Assembly (NCBI GenBank): GCA_038213375.1
Contig: JBBQTB010000005.1
Coordinates: forward strand, 62,001 to 126,000
Length of the DNA: 64,000 nucleotides
Direction of reading: 5' to 3'
Source of the DNA: JAAUTT01 sp038213375
GTDB taxonomy: Bacteria > Bacteroidota > Bacteroidia > Bacteroidales > JAAUTT01
The notes under the pieces were generated by a model, which searched no databases, had not been told where the DNA came from, and worked only from the letters and a program-made list of their open reading frames with translations. Position numbers and translations under genes: made by a program. Shown in pieces: positions 18,994 through 27,923 of this stretch; the stretch's first letter is position 1; the number at the start of each line of letters is the position of its first letter.

Positions 18994-21900
18994 ATGATCT
19001 TATTCTTCGAGGGTACTGAAAAAATAATTTATGCTGTTTTGGTAAAACAGCCCCTTTCAATCAAAGATATTAGCAAATTAGAGTGGTTATTTAGTAACGG
19101 AACTCTTGTTAAAGGTGAAATAAAAAAAGGGTTTTTTGTTGGCCCACGGGTTGAGATGATTACTCCATGGAGCACCAATGCTGTTGAAATAACCCAAAAT
19201 ATGGGAATTTCCGGAATTGAACGTATAGAGGAATTTAAACAGGTTGAATCGCGAAATGCGCCATTCGACCGGATGCTTCAGCACGTCAATGAAAATCTGA
19301 CTCAGGATTTATTTACCATCAATAAAAAGCCTGAATCAATTCAATATATTGATGACATTGAATCTTACAACTCAAAAGAAGGACTGGCATTAAATCCTGA
19401 AGAGATAACGTATTTGAAATCGCTTAGTTATAAGCTTGGACGTAAACTTACCGATTCCGAAATTTTTGGTTTTTCACAAGTAAACTCCGAACACTGTCGT
19501 CACAAAATATTTAATGGAACTTTTATCATCGATGGGGAAGAAAAACCAATGTCGTTATTCCAGCTCATCAAACTTACCAGCAAAACGAATCCAAACCGAA
19601 TAGTTTCGGCATACAGCGATAATTGTGCATTTGTGCAAGGTCCAGTAGTTGGATTGTTTGCCCCGAAAACACAGGATAAACCTGATTATTTTGAGATGCA
19701 TGACGTTGAAACTGTCATTTCGTTGAAAGCTGAAACTCATAATTTTCCAACAACGGTTGAACCATTCAACGGAGCTGCTACAGGAACAGGCGGTGAGATT
19801 CGGGACCGCATTGGTGGAGGTAAAGGAGCTTTTCCATTGGCTGGCACAGCTGTTTATATGACTTCATATCCTAGGTTGGAAGATGGTCGTTCATGGGAAA
19901 AGAATATTGATCCACGTCCATGGCTCTACCAAACGCCCGAAGAAATATTGATCAAAGCATCGAATGGCGCGAGTGATTTTGGAAACAAATTCGGTCAACC
20001 ACTAATTTGCGGAAGCGTTATGACCTTTGAACATCAGGAAGGTTCAAAAAAATATGGGTTTGATAAAGTGATCATGCTGGCCGGTGGTGTTGGGTTTGGC
20101 ATAAAAAGAGACTCCCTGAAATCCCTTCCTGTTAAAGGAGATAAAGTGGTACTATTAGGTGGAGATAACTACCGCATTGGTATGGGCGGGGGAGCTGTTT
20201 CATCGGTAAATACGGGTGAATTTACCAATTCCATTGAACTAAATGCTGTTCAACGGTCGAATCCGGAAATGCAAAAACGAGTTAGCAATGCCATTCGGGC
20301 TTTATGCGAGGCTTCGGAAAATCCTGTGGTATCGATTCACGATCATGGCGCAGGCGGTCACCTGAATTGTCTTTCGGAATTGGTTGAGGCTACTGGCGGC
20401 GTTATTTACATCGATCAATTGCCGGTTGGAGATCCAACGCTCTCTGCAAAGGAAATTGTTGGCAACGAATCGCAAGAGCGAATGGGTATCATATTGAATG
20501 AAAAAGATATTGATTTACTCAAACGTATTGCCGAGCGCGAGCGGGCTCCAATGTATGTTATTGGTGATGTTACAGGTGATCACCAGTTTACAATTCTCGA
20601 TAGAAAAACGGATACGAAACCTATCGATCTTAAAATTGATGACATGCTGGGGAATCCGCCAAAAACCTATATGCGTGACGAAACTCAGAAGACAAGTTAT
20701 ACTGAAATAACCTATCAAAAAGAAAAACTCTCAGAATATTTAGAACAGGTTCTTCAATTGGAAGGAGTTGCCTGTAAGGATTGGCTTACTAATAAAGTTG
20801 ACCGTTCCGTTACCGGAAGAATTGCTATGCAGCAAACAACTGGTGAAATACAATTACCATTGAACAACCTGGCAATAGTTGCCCTGGATTATAATGGACC
20901 GCGAGGAATTGCAACGGCATTAGGTCATGCGCCTGCAGCTGCATTAATTGACCCGGCTGCCGGATCAATTCTAGCAATTGCCGAATCTCTTACAAATATT
21001 ATCTGGGCTCCTTTGCAGGATGAGATAAAAGGAATTTCGCTAAGCGCCAATTGGATGTGGCCTTGCAAAAACCCTGGTGAAGATGCCCGTTTATATCGTG
21101 CAGTTGAGGCAGCCAGCGATTTTGCTATTGCTCTGGGTATCAATATTCCTACCGGAAAAGATTCTCTTTCGATGACACAGAAATATCCGGATGGCGATGT
21201 GGTTTACGCTCCGGGAACTGTAATTATTTCGGCTGGAGCCGAAGTTACCGACATCCGAAAAGCTGTTTCGCCGGTAATACAAGCCGTTGAAAATTCCGCT
21301 TTATTATACATCGATCTGTCAAAATCGTCATACTCTCTTGGCGGTAGCAGCTTCGCCCAGTCACTTAATCTATTGGGTAATACTACTCCAACCGTTTCAG
21401 ATACTGAATATTTTGTTACTGCATTCAACGCCATTCAACAGTTGATTGTTGAAGGACGGATTATTGCAGGTCATGATATTTCATCAGGAGGTTTAATAAC
21501 CACTTTGCTTGAGATGACTTTCGCCTCAAATAAATTGGGAATGAATATTGATTTAACTGATATTGGGGAAACTGATATTATCAAATTGTTATTTAGCGAA
21601 AACCCCGGATTGGTTATTCAAGTAAAGGATAGCATAGCTGTTCAGTCCTTTCTGAATGCTTATAAGGTGGATAGTATTTGGATTGGCGACATTTCAAGAA
21701 ATAGGCTCCTTGATGTTAAGAATGATTCGGAAAAATGGTCGTTTCAGATAGATAAGCTGAGAGATGTCTGGTATAAAACATCCTATTTACTTGATCAAAA
21801 ACAATGTGGACCAAAATTGGCTTTGGCTCGTTTTATTAATTATAAAAACCAACCGCTTCAATATAATATCAATCCTAAATTTACCGGCACCTTCGAATCG

Positions 21901-22686
21901 TTTGCAATTAATGCAAAACGGCACGTAAAAACCGGTGTTAGAGCAGCCATTATTCGCGAGAAAGGCGTAAATGGTGACAGAGAGATGGCTTATGCCATGT
22001 ATTTAGCTGGCATGGACGTGAAAGACATTCATATGACTGACCTTATCGCAGGTCGCGAAACCCTCGAAGGTGTTCAGATGATTGTTTTTGTAGGAGGATT
22101 TTCCAATTCCGATGTACTCGGTTCCGCCAAAGGATGGGCAGGAGCTTTTCTTTACAATCCAAAAGCTAAGGCTGCTTTGGATAACTTCTATAAGCGAAAG
22201 GATACATTAAGCTTGGGCGTTTGCAATGGTTGCCAGTTGATGATTGAATTAGGATTAGTTACTCCTTTCCATGATCTAAAACCTAAGATGCAACACAACA
22301 GTTCCCATAAATTTGAATCGATATTTCTGAATGTGAATATTCCGGAAAACCAATCGGTAATGTTAAAGTCGCTTGTAGGTAGCCGCCTCGGTGTTTGGGT
22401 AGCACACGGAGAAGGAAAATTTGATTTTCCATACGAAGAGAGTCGCTACAGCATCACCATGAAATTTAGCTATGGTGATTATCCCGGAAATCCAAATGAT
22501 TCAGCGTATAATGTTGCCGGATTATGCTCCAAAGATGGTCGTCACCTTGTGATGATGCCTCACCTTGAACGATCTATTTTCCCCTGGAATTGGGCGTATT
22601 ACCCATCTGAAAGAAAAAATGACAAGGTAACTCCCTGGATTGAAGCTTTTGTGAATGCAAGGGAATGGATAAATAGCTTTAGTTGA
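18994..22686 (+). CDS. purL: Phosphoribosylformylglycinamidine synthase, large single-chain form
   Basis: This 1230-aa enzyme makes FGAM from FGAR, ATP and glutamine in purine synthesis. In order it has an N-terminal PurS-like domain (1-150), a linker with FGFSQVNSEHCRHKIFNG, the first AIRS-like synthase half (KAETHNFPTTVEPFNGAATGTGGEIRD; VVSIHDHGAGGHLN) and the second half (PRGIATALGHAPAAALIDP; IPTGKDSLSM; GHDISSGGLIT). The C-terminal class I glutaminase has nucleophile Cys 1077 in GVCNGCQ and catalytic His/Glu in MPHLERS. All key motifs are present and length is close to the E. coli enzyme. It is monocistronic, with no other purine genes nearby. Confidence 0.97.
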   Translation: MILFFEGTEKIIYAVLVKQPLSIKDISKLEWLFSNGTLVKGEIKKGFFVGPRVEMITPWSTNAVEITQNMGISGIERIEEFKQVESRNAPFDRMLQHVNENLTQDLFTINKKPESIQYIDDIESYNSKEGLALNPEEITYLKSLSYKLGRKLTDSEIFGFSQVNSEHCRHKIFNGTFIIDGEEKPMSLFQLIKLTSKTNPNRIVSAYSDNCAFVQGPVVGLFAPKTQDKPDYFEMHDVETVISLKAETHNFPTTVEPFNGAATGTGGEIRDRIGGGKGAFPLAGTAVYMTSYPRLEDGRSWEKNIDPRPWLYQTPEEILIKASNGASDFGNKFGQPLICGSVMTFEHQEGSKKYGFDKVIMLAGGVGFGIKRDSLKSLPVKGDKVVLLGGDNYRIGMGGGAVSSVNTGEFTNSIELNAVQRSNPEMQKRVSNAIRALCEASENPVVSIHDHGAGGHLNCLSELVEATGGVIYIDQLPVGDPTLSAKEIVGNESQERMGIILNEKDIDLLKRIAERERAPMYVIGDVTGDHQFTILDRKTDTKPIDLKIDDMLGNPPKTYMRDETQKTSYTEITYQKEKLSEYLEQVLQLEGVACKDWLTNKVDRSVTGRIAMQQTTGEIQLPLNNLAIVALDYNGPRGIATALGHAPAAALIDPAAGSILAIAESLTNIIWAPLQDEIKGISLSANWMWPCKNPGEDARLYRAVEAASDFAIALGINIPTGKDSLSMTQKYPDGDVVYAPGTVIISAGAEVTDIRKAVSPVIQAVENSALLYIDLSKSSYSLGGSSFAQSLNLLGNTTPTVSDTEYFVTAFNAIQQLIVEGRIIAGHDISSGGLITTLLEMTFASNKLGMNIDLTDIGETDIIKLLFSENPGLVIQVKDSIAVQSFLNAYKVDSIWIGDISRNRLLDVKNDSEKWSFQIDKLRDVWYKTSYLLDQKQCGPKLALARFINYKNQPLQYNINPKFTGTFESFAINAKRHVKTGVRAAIIREKGVNGDREMAYAMYLAGMDVKDIHMTDLIAGRETLEGVQMIVFVGGFSNSDVLGSAKGWAGAFLYNPKAKAALDNFYKRKDTLSLGVCNGCQLMIELGLVTPFHDLKPKMQHNSSHKFESIFLNVNIPENQSVMLKSLVGSRLGVWVAHGEGKFDFPYEESRYSITMKFSYGDYPGNPNDSAYNVAGLCSKDGRHLVMMPHLERSIFPWNWAYYPSERKNDKVTPWIEAFVNAREWINSFS

Positions 22687-22781
22687 CTCTTCCAATTCTA
22701 ACGACTTTTGAAGGTCGGGAGCTAAAATACCTGAGAGAGTTCAATTTACTTAGAAACCCAATTTAAAATCTATAATTAAAA

Positions 22782-24611
22782 ATGTTTCGCAGGCTCAGTT
22801 TTTTTGGTTATTATGGTCTTTTTTGGTTGTGTTTCTTTATCCTGAGCCGGACTTATTTTCTGGTATTTACAGCTAAAAATCTTGTAGGAAGTGGGATTGT
22901 TGATATTTTCAACATATTTGGGCATGGATTGATTATGGATTTATCCGCCATAGCCTATCTTATGGTAATACCGGGAATACTACTCACTTTATCTATTGTG
23001 ATCAACGCAAAATTTATTGTTTCGGTAATCAGAATTTATTCCTTTTTTTTTATAATAATTATTGGTTTATTGGTAGTTAGCGATGCTGAATTATACAAAT
23101 ATTGGGGATTCAGGCTCGATATTACTCCTCTTTTGTACCTAAAAACACCAGGTGAAGCCTTTGCCAGTGTTACTAAAATTTTAATTATCCGACAATTATT
23201 GCTTGCCGGTGTTTTAATTGCAAGTTCCATTTACGGTTATCAAAAAGTATTTATCAGGTATAAGGAATTTGGAAAGCTTCCTTTTCTGTATTCAACGGTA
23301 ATGCTTTTTTTTGTTGTTATTTTAATAATTCCTATCAGAGGTGGTTTTGGTATTGCTCCAATGAATACCGGGAAAGTATATTTCAGCAAAAATAATTACA
23401 TGAATCAGGCCGCCATTAACCTGTTTTGGAATGTAGGATTTTCCTTGTCTGAAATAAACCCAAATGAAAATCAATACCATTATTTTAAGGAAGAGAAACA
23501 GAAAAAATTGATAAGCCCTCTGCTTAGCCAAAACACTTTATCGGATCGTTTTTTATTGAACACCAACAAACCCAATATAATTATTCTGATGTTGGAAAGT
23601 TTTTCTGCTAAAGTAATTGGTTCTCTTGGAGGAAAGCAAAATATTACTCCTAATATCAATAAATTGTCCGCTGAGGGTATTCTTTTCACTAATTTTTACG
23701 CCAGTGGTGATAGGTCTGATAAGGGCCTGGTGGCTATTTTAAGTGGTTATCCTGCTCAGCCTTCCACTTCAATCATCAAATTTGCTTCAAAATCTCACTC
23801 CTTGCCTAAGTTATCTGTTTCATTGAAGGATGCTGGCTATAATTCCTCCTTTTATTATGGTGGAGATATTGATTTTGCTAACATGCGTTCCTATTTGATC
23901 AACTCCGGTTTTGATAAAATTTTTTCGAAGGATGCTTTTCCATCTTCTACTTATAATTCCAGATGGGGTTCCCACGACCACATTGTCCTTGAAAGGTTTT
24001 ACCATGATATTTGTTTACAACGACAACCGTTTTTTAATGTGCTTTTTACTTTAAGCAGTCACGAACCTTTTGAGGTGCCAGGTCACGTAATTCCAGGAGA
24101 TGACTCTTCATCAAAACTCATGAACGCGATACACTATACAGATAGTTGCGTGGGAAATTTTGTGGCAAAAGCCAAGCTCCAACCATGGTGGCAAAATACT
24201 TTAATTATTTTGGTTGCCGATCATGGCCATCCTGATCCCGGGAATTCACCAAATCATGTGCCTGCAAAGTTTAAAATTCCGATGCTATGGCTTGGGGGAG
24301 CAATTATTAAACCTGAAAAAATATCCAAATACGCATCGCAGATTGATATTGCTTCCACAATTCTCCACCAGATAAATATTTCATCAGCCAAATACAATTT
24401 CAGTAAGAATATAATCAGTAACGAACCAGAATTTGCGTTTTACGCGTTTAATAATGGGTTTGGATATTTGACACCAACAGAAGGAGTAGTTTTTGATTGT
24501 GATTTTAACAAAGTATTGGAAATTATAGGTAAACAACCTTCGAATGACGACTTAGATAAAGGGAAAGCATTTTTGCAGAACATATATAAAGACATAAATG
24601 CTAGAAAATAA
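22782..24611 (+). CDS. LtaS-like membrane sulfatase-fold enzyme (phosphoglycerol/phosphoethanolamine-transferase type)
   Basis: This is a 609-aa integral membrane protein. About five hydrophobic segments fill residues 1-185, then an extracytoplasmic alkaline-phosphatase-fold domain starts at about 265. Metal and active-site motifs visible: PNIIILMLESFSAKVIG (metal Glu), TNFYASGDRSDKGLVAILSG (the nucleophile region, where LtaS has Thr), LFTLSSHEPFEVPG, and the metal-binding ADHGHPDP. The family transfers phosphoglycerol or phosphoethanolamine to envelope polymers or lipids. Bacteroidota lack lipoteichoic acid, so the acceptor here is unknown. It follows purL by 95 nt on the same strand and ends at a hairpin terminator. 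Confidence 0.85.
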   Translation: MFRRLSFFGYYGLFWLCFFILSRTYFLVFTAKNLVGSGIVDIFNIFGHGLIMDLSAIAYLMVIPGILLTLSIVINAKFIVSVIRIYSFFFIIIIGLLVVSDAELYKYWGFRLDITPLLYLKTPGEAFASVTKILIIRQLLLAGVLIASSIYGYQKVFIRYKEFGKLPFLYSTVMLFFVVILIIPIRGGFGIAPMNTGKVYFSKNNYMNQAAINLFWNVGFSLSEINPNENQYHYFKEEKQKKLISPLLSQNTLSDRFLLNTNKPNIIILMLESFSAKVIGSLGGKQNITPNINKLSAEGILFTNFYASGDRSDKGLVAILSGYPAQPSTSIIKFASKSHSLPKLSVSLKDAGYNSSFYYGGDIDFANMRSYLINSGFDKIFSKDAFPSSTYNSRWGSHDHIVLERFYHDICLQRQPFFNVLFTLSSHEPFEVPGHVIPGDDSSSKLMNAIHYTDSCVGNFVAKAKLQPWWQNTLIILVADHGHPDPGNSPNHVPAKFKIPMLWLGGAIIKPEKISKYASQIDIASTILHQINISSAKYNFSKNIISNEPEFAFYAFNNGFGYLTPTEGVVFDCDFNKVLEIIGKQPSNDDLDKGKAFLQNIYKDINARK

Positions 24612-24640
24612 AAAAACACAGTAATTTGCTGTGGTTTTTT
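24611..24640. terminator. Bidirectional intrinsic terminator
   Basis: A run of A, a CACAG stem, 7-nt loop, CTGTG stem and six T lie between the convergent LtaS-like gene and the exported beta-structured protein gene. The A and T flanks pair with the stem in either direction. Confidence 0.75.
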
Positions 24641-24644
24641 ATTT

Positions 24645-25721
24645 CTATTTCATCAAATTAACCCCGCCATAGGAGCTGTTAATGTCAACTTTAGACTCTG
24701 ATTTTACGTTTCCCACATGACCTTTTACGGTAGTTTGGGCATTTTGTGCAATTCGGCTGATCCGGTTATTTTCAGGATAATTTATACCGGCATATTTTAC
24801 GAATGCATTTAATTCATAAGACGCAGAAGGGTCAATTCCAAGGTTTATCTTTCCATATGCATTTTCAACTTTTATACTTTCGAAACCATTGGGAATCGAT
24901 TCTACGTTTATATCACTATATTTTGCTTCAGCATCGAGTTTTTTAGAAATTGACCGAAAATTATAATGGCTATATCTTCCTGTTAGAACAACATTTGTAA
25001 GATCTCCAATTGAATAATCATCGTATGCCGATTCGGCTACAATAGAACTAGCCTTATCAAGGTTAATTTTCGAATATTTACTAACCGCTATCAAGGCTTT
25101 ACACGATTGGAATGAAGCTTTTGAATAGCTTAAACTTAATTTAACCCAATTTGCCTGGTCAATAGTAGCTTTCCCATAGGCTACTGCTATCTGGTTTATT
25201 GGTTTTGAGTCTCCGCGTGTAATATTATTTATATTCAAATTGCCATATTTTAGATCAATTTCAAGCATTCCGGAAAGATTACTCAGAAAAATATTACCGT
25301 ATTTATTGGATAATTTTAACGATATGCTTTTTGGGATATTAATCTGGTAATCAATACGAAATTTCTTTCCTTCGTGGTTTCCGAACCATCCTCTTGAATT
25401 ACCAAAACCATCCTCAATTTCTGTAATAGCTTTTACAGCATCACCTATTTCACTGAATGAAACATTAATCATTTTTAATAATTCATCAGCCTCGGCTTTA
25501 TTATTATGTTCAACAGTAATTTTAACATCGATGCGAATTAGCTGTCTGTCCCAGTCTTCAATATGTATTTCGCCATATTTGTTAACGACTTCCAAAGAGG
25601 TGTTTTCGTGCACATTATATTCTTTTTGAAGGGTTTTGCTAAATTCATCTTTTGCAGCATAAATAGGAATTGCAATGTACAAAAGTGCGGCTATGAGCAG
25701 GTAGTTAGATATTTTGTTCAT
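24645..25721 (-). CDS. Exported DUF4097-like beta-repeat protein
   Basis: This 358-aa protein has a signal peptide (ISNYLLIAALLYIAIPIYA). It then shows a repetitive beta-solenoid-like pattern in which the short core NKYGE(I/N)(H/I/F) recurs: VVNKYGEIHIEDWD, LSNKYGNIFLSNLSG, LKYGNLNINN, ESAYDDYSIGDL, ENAYGKINLG and SSYGGVNLMK. This fits DUF4097/head-GIN-type adhesin-like proteins. Its start overlaps the 3' end of the anti-sigma gene (25705) by 17 nt, so it belongs to the sigma/anti-sigma operon and is a likely part of an envelope-stress or surface-sensing unit. Biochemical role unknown. Confidence 0.75.
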   Translation of the reverse strand: MNKISNYLLIAALLYIAIPIYAAKDEFSKTLQKEYNVHENTSLEVVNKYGEIHIEDWDRQLIRIDVKITVEHNNKAEADELLKMINVSFSEIGDAVKAITEIEDGFGNSRGWFGNHEGKKFRIDYQINIPKSISLKLSNKYGNIFLSNLSGMLEIDLKYGNLNINNITRGDSKPINQIAVAYGKATIDQANWVKLSLSYSKASFQSCKALIAVSKYSKINLDKASSIVAESAYDDYSIGDLTNVVLTGRYSHYNFRSISKKLDAEAKYSDINVESIPNGFESIKVENAYGKINLGIDPSASYELNAFVKYAGINYPENNRISRIAQNAQTTVKGHVGNVKSESKVDINSSYGGVNLMK

Positions 25722-26271
25722 GATTATGTTGTTTTAAATTCATTTGACTGTAAGATACAGAATTAATAATTTGATTTATAGCATCCAATTTTACCTGGAA
25801 ATGCTCTATAATTGCGTGAATAAGACGTTCATCGGCAGGATTTGCTCTTAGTTCCCGTTTCAATTGTTTGTAATTTTCATCCATCGCTCTAAGTTCAGCT
25901 AGAATAATTTTTCTTTGCTCTATTTCAGGTAATTGTATTTTTTCAAGTTGGTTTATACCAGTTTCTATTTGACTGGTGTAAAATACTTCTGTTTCACTAA
26001 ATTCAATAACAGATTGTGTTATTATCGTTGGTTGATTTGATTGATAACGGTGATGAAAATAGACATACATCAATATGGATGAGGATACTACAAAAACAGC
26101 GATAGCGGCGGCAATATTGAAATAAAATTGCTTTTCCGTTTTAGTTTTGTTCCCAAATTTAACCTGAAGTTTGCTCTCAAACCTTTTCAGATGGTCGGGC
26201 AATGGCTCCTGATCATCAAAAAAATCTTTATTTTCATGAACAATATGTTCTATTTCATTCCAGTTCATCAT
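25705..26271 (-). CDS. Probable membrane anti-sigma factor
   Basis: This 188-aa protein has a cytoplasmic N-terminus (about 1-60, with DDQEPLPDHLKRFESKL, a motif common in Bacteroidota anti-sigma proteins), one membrane span (FNIAAAIAVFVVSSSILMYVYF, about 66-88) and a periplasmic helical/coiled-coil part (about 95-188). Its ATG overlaps the stop of the ECF sigma gene by 4 nt, giving translational coupling, the normal layout of sigma/anti-sigma pairs. No zinc HxxxCxxC motif is present, so it is not a ZAS-type anti-sigma. Role inferred from topology and position. Confidence 0.72.
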   Translation of the reverse strand: MMNWNEIEHIVHENKDFFDDQEPLPDHLKRFESKLQVKFGNKTKTEKQFYFNIAAAIAVFVVSSSILMYVYFHHRYQSNQPTIITQSVIEFSETEVFYTSQIETGINQLEKIQLPEIEQRKIILAELRAMDENYKQLKRELRANPADERLIHAIIEHFQVKLDAINQIINSVSYSQMNLKQHNHEQNI

Positions 26272-26837
26272 TTCACATTTAATAATTCGAGCAATTTTTG
26301 TCTGGCTCTTGAAAATTGGGATCGTGAGGTAGACTCTGAAATCTGCAGTATTTCAGATATTTCTTCATGATCGTATCCTTCAAAAAGATATAGAGACAAA
26401 ATAATCCGGTAGCCATCGGGTAACAGACTAACTGTCTGTCGAATTTCGTTTATCTTTTTAGTCAATTCTATTTCATTATCTTCCGAAAAAACTTCTTCGT
26501 CTTGGAAATGAAGTGCTTCGTAAGAATTTTCAAGAGGGTCGAACAGAGGACGACGCTTTTTCAGTTCATCGAGCGATTTGTTAATTACAATTTTCTTTAG
26601 CCATGCTCCAAAGGCTGACTCCCCTTTAAAAGATCCAATTTTTTCAAAGGCCGTTAAAAAAGAGTCCTGCATAACATCTTCCGCGTTGGAAACATCCTTA
26701 ATAATTCGAAGACACGTATTATACATGGCTTTATAATACATATTATAAACCTTGCATTGTGCTATTGAGTCATTTTGTTTACAGCGGTCAATCAATTCCC
26801 GATTTATTTCGAAATGTCTGTCTCGCGGTTCAGTCAT
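26268..26837 (-). CDS. ECF RNA polymerase sigma factor
   Basis: This 189-aa sigma-70 family ECF factor has region 2 (about 20-90) with YKAMYNTCLRIIKDVSNAEDVMQDSFLTAFEKIGSFKGESAFGAWLKKIVINKSLDELKKR split around the conserved AEDVMQD..F. Region 4 (about 130-185) has LPDGYRIILSLYLFEGYDHEEISEIL followed by STSRSQFSRARQKL. It directs RNA polymerase to a specific regulon, probably including its own operon with the anti-sigma and the exported beta-repeat gene downstream. Confidence 0.93.
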   Translation of the reverse strand: MTEPRDRHFEINRELIDRCKQNDSIAQCKVYNMYYKAMYNTCLRIIKDVSNAEDVMQDSFLTAFEKIGSFKGESAFGAWLKKIVINKSLDELKKRRPLFDPLENSYEALHFQDEEVFSEDNEIELTKKINEIRQTVSLLPDGYRIILSLYLFEGYDHEEISEILQISESTSRSQFSRARQKLLELLNVK

Positions 26838-26928
26838 ACATTCATATTAAAAGACGAATTGAGAAGGTTTATGCTGCATTTTAATAATTTTTTTTTGAAT
26901 ATATTATTTAATGGTTTGATTATTAAGA

Positions 26929-27813
26929 CTAATATAATAATTGAATAAATCCGGTGACAACCTTTCCGCTCTCATAATTGAATTGTGACCCAAACATGCT
27001 ATGCGGGATCGAAAAAATAGCCAATAAAAGTATCGCAGCAACAACCGTCCAGATTGGTTTGTCTTCTTTCCTGTTTACCCACACGGCCATTATCCATCCA
27101 ATCAACGCAATGAGTGTTTTGTTGTCTGTCAAATCCCAACCAAAAGGAATTCCTGTCCAGAATTCACCAAATGCATATTTTTGTACAAAAGGGCCAAGTA
27201 TCATTCCGCCTATTATAAACAGGATAAGGGTGAGAAGGCCATAAAATTTATACCGGGGATGTTTGCCAACAGCCATTGCACCGGCTAATGAGGAAAGCAG
27301 CATGGCTATAAACATCGCCAGAATGTGTGGAGCAAGAATATAAGCAGGCACTGAACCTTTAAAGCGAATAACAACCGGATTTTCCTTAAATAAGGTCTGT
27401 GTGCCGCTTTTATCTTTTATTTCTGCGTAGTATTGAATTTTGCCGGCAGGTGGTTGTTGTGGTACTTGAGCAAAAAAACCTTTTTCGGTCTTCATTTTGA
27501 ATAATTTATTCATAACAAATGAGTTAATCGGCCTTTCTTCATATACAAAATCAATTTCATTGTATGAATTATTCGTCAGATATCTTTTATAATACAGCTT
27601 AGCGTTTATCGAATTGTCGGTAATACCCAGTTTTACTTCCGACTTTTCATCTAACCCAAGACTTCGTATCATTTTTAATTTGTACTCATTTCCGTTAACA
27701 GCAATTTTGGCTCGCTTCGGATAAGTAGGTCCTGTTGTTCTTTGGTAATAGGCTGCTGATATTGTTATTATAATGGCTAATAGCCAATACCAGAAAGTTT
27801 GGCTTTTTTTCAT
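26929..27813 (-). CDS. Conserved polytopic membrane protein, unknown
   Basis: This 294-aa protein has one N-terminal membrane span (about 8-25), a periplasmic beta-rich domain of some 130 residues (YKLKMIRSLGLDEKSEVKLGI, PPAGKIQYYAEIKD), then four to five hydrophobic segments (about 157-290). Histidines sit near membrane edges (APHILAMF, GKHPRYKF, SIPHSMFGSQFNYESG). The periplasmic part looks like an Ig/Fn-type domain fused to a membrane module. Not assigned to a characterised family. It lies 110 nt downstream of the M28 peptidase start region on the same strand. Confidence 0.62.
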   Translation of the reverse strand: MKKSQTFWYWLLAIIITISAAYYQRTTGPTYPKRAKIAVNGNEYKLKMIRSLGLDEKSEVKLGITDNSINAKLYYKRYLTNNSYNEIDFVYEERPINSFVMNKLFKMKTEKGFFAQVPQQPPAGKIQYYAEIKDKSGTQTLFKENPVVIRFKGSVPAYILAPHILAMFIAMLLSSLAGAMAVGKHPRYKFYGLLTLILFIIGGMILGPFVQKYAFGEFWTGIPFGWDLTDNKTLIALIGWIMAVWVNRKEDKPIWTVVAAILLLAIFSIPHSMFGSQFNYESGKVVTGFIQLLY

Positions 27814-27923
27814 ATTTAAATTATTCTAAAGTTATTTAAATTTTTTATACCCCGCATAGTCATTTTTAATTTACCTTATCTATTCCCAAAGTGCGAAAGA
27901 AGCTGGTTGAGTGTTTATAATTA

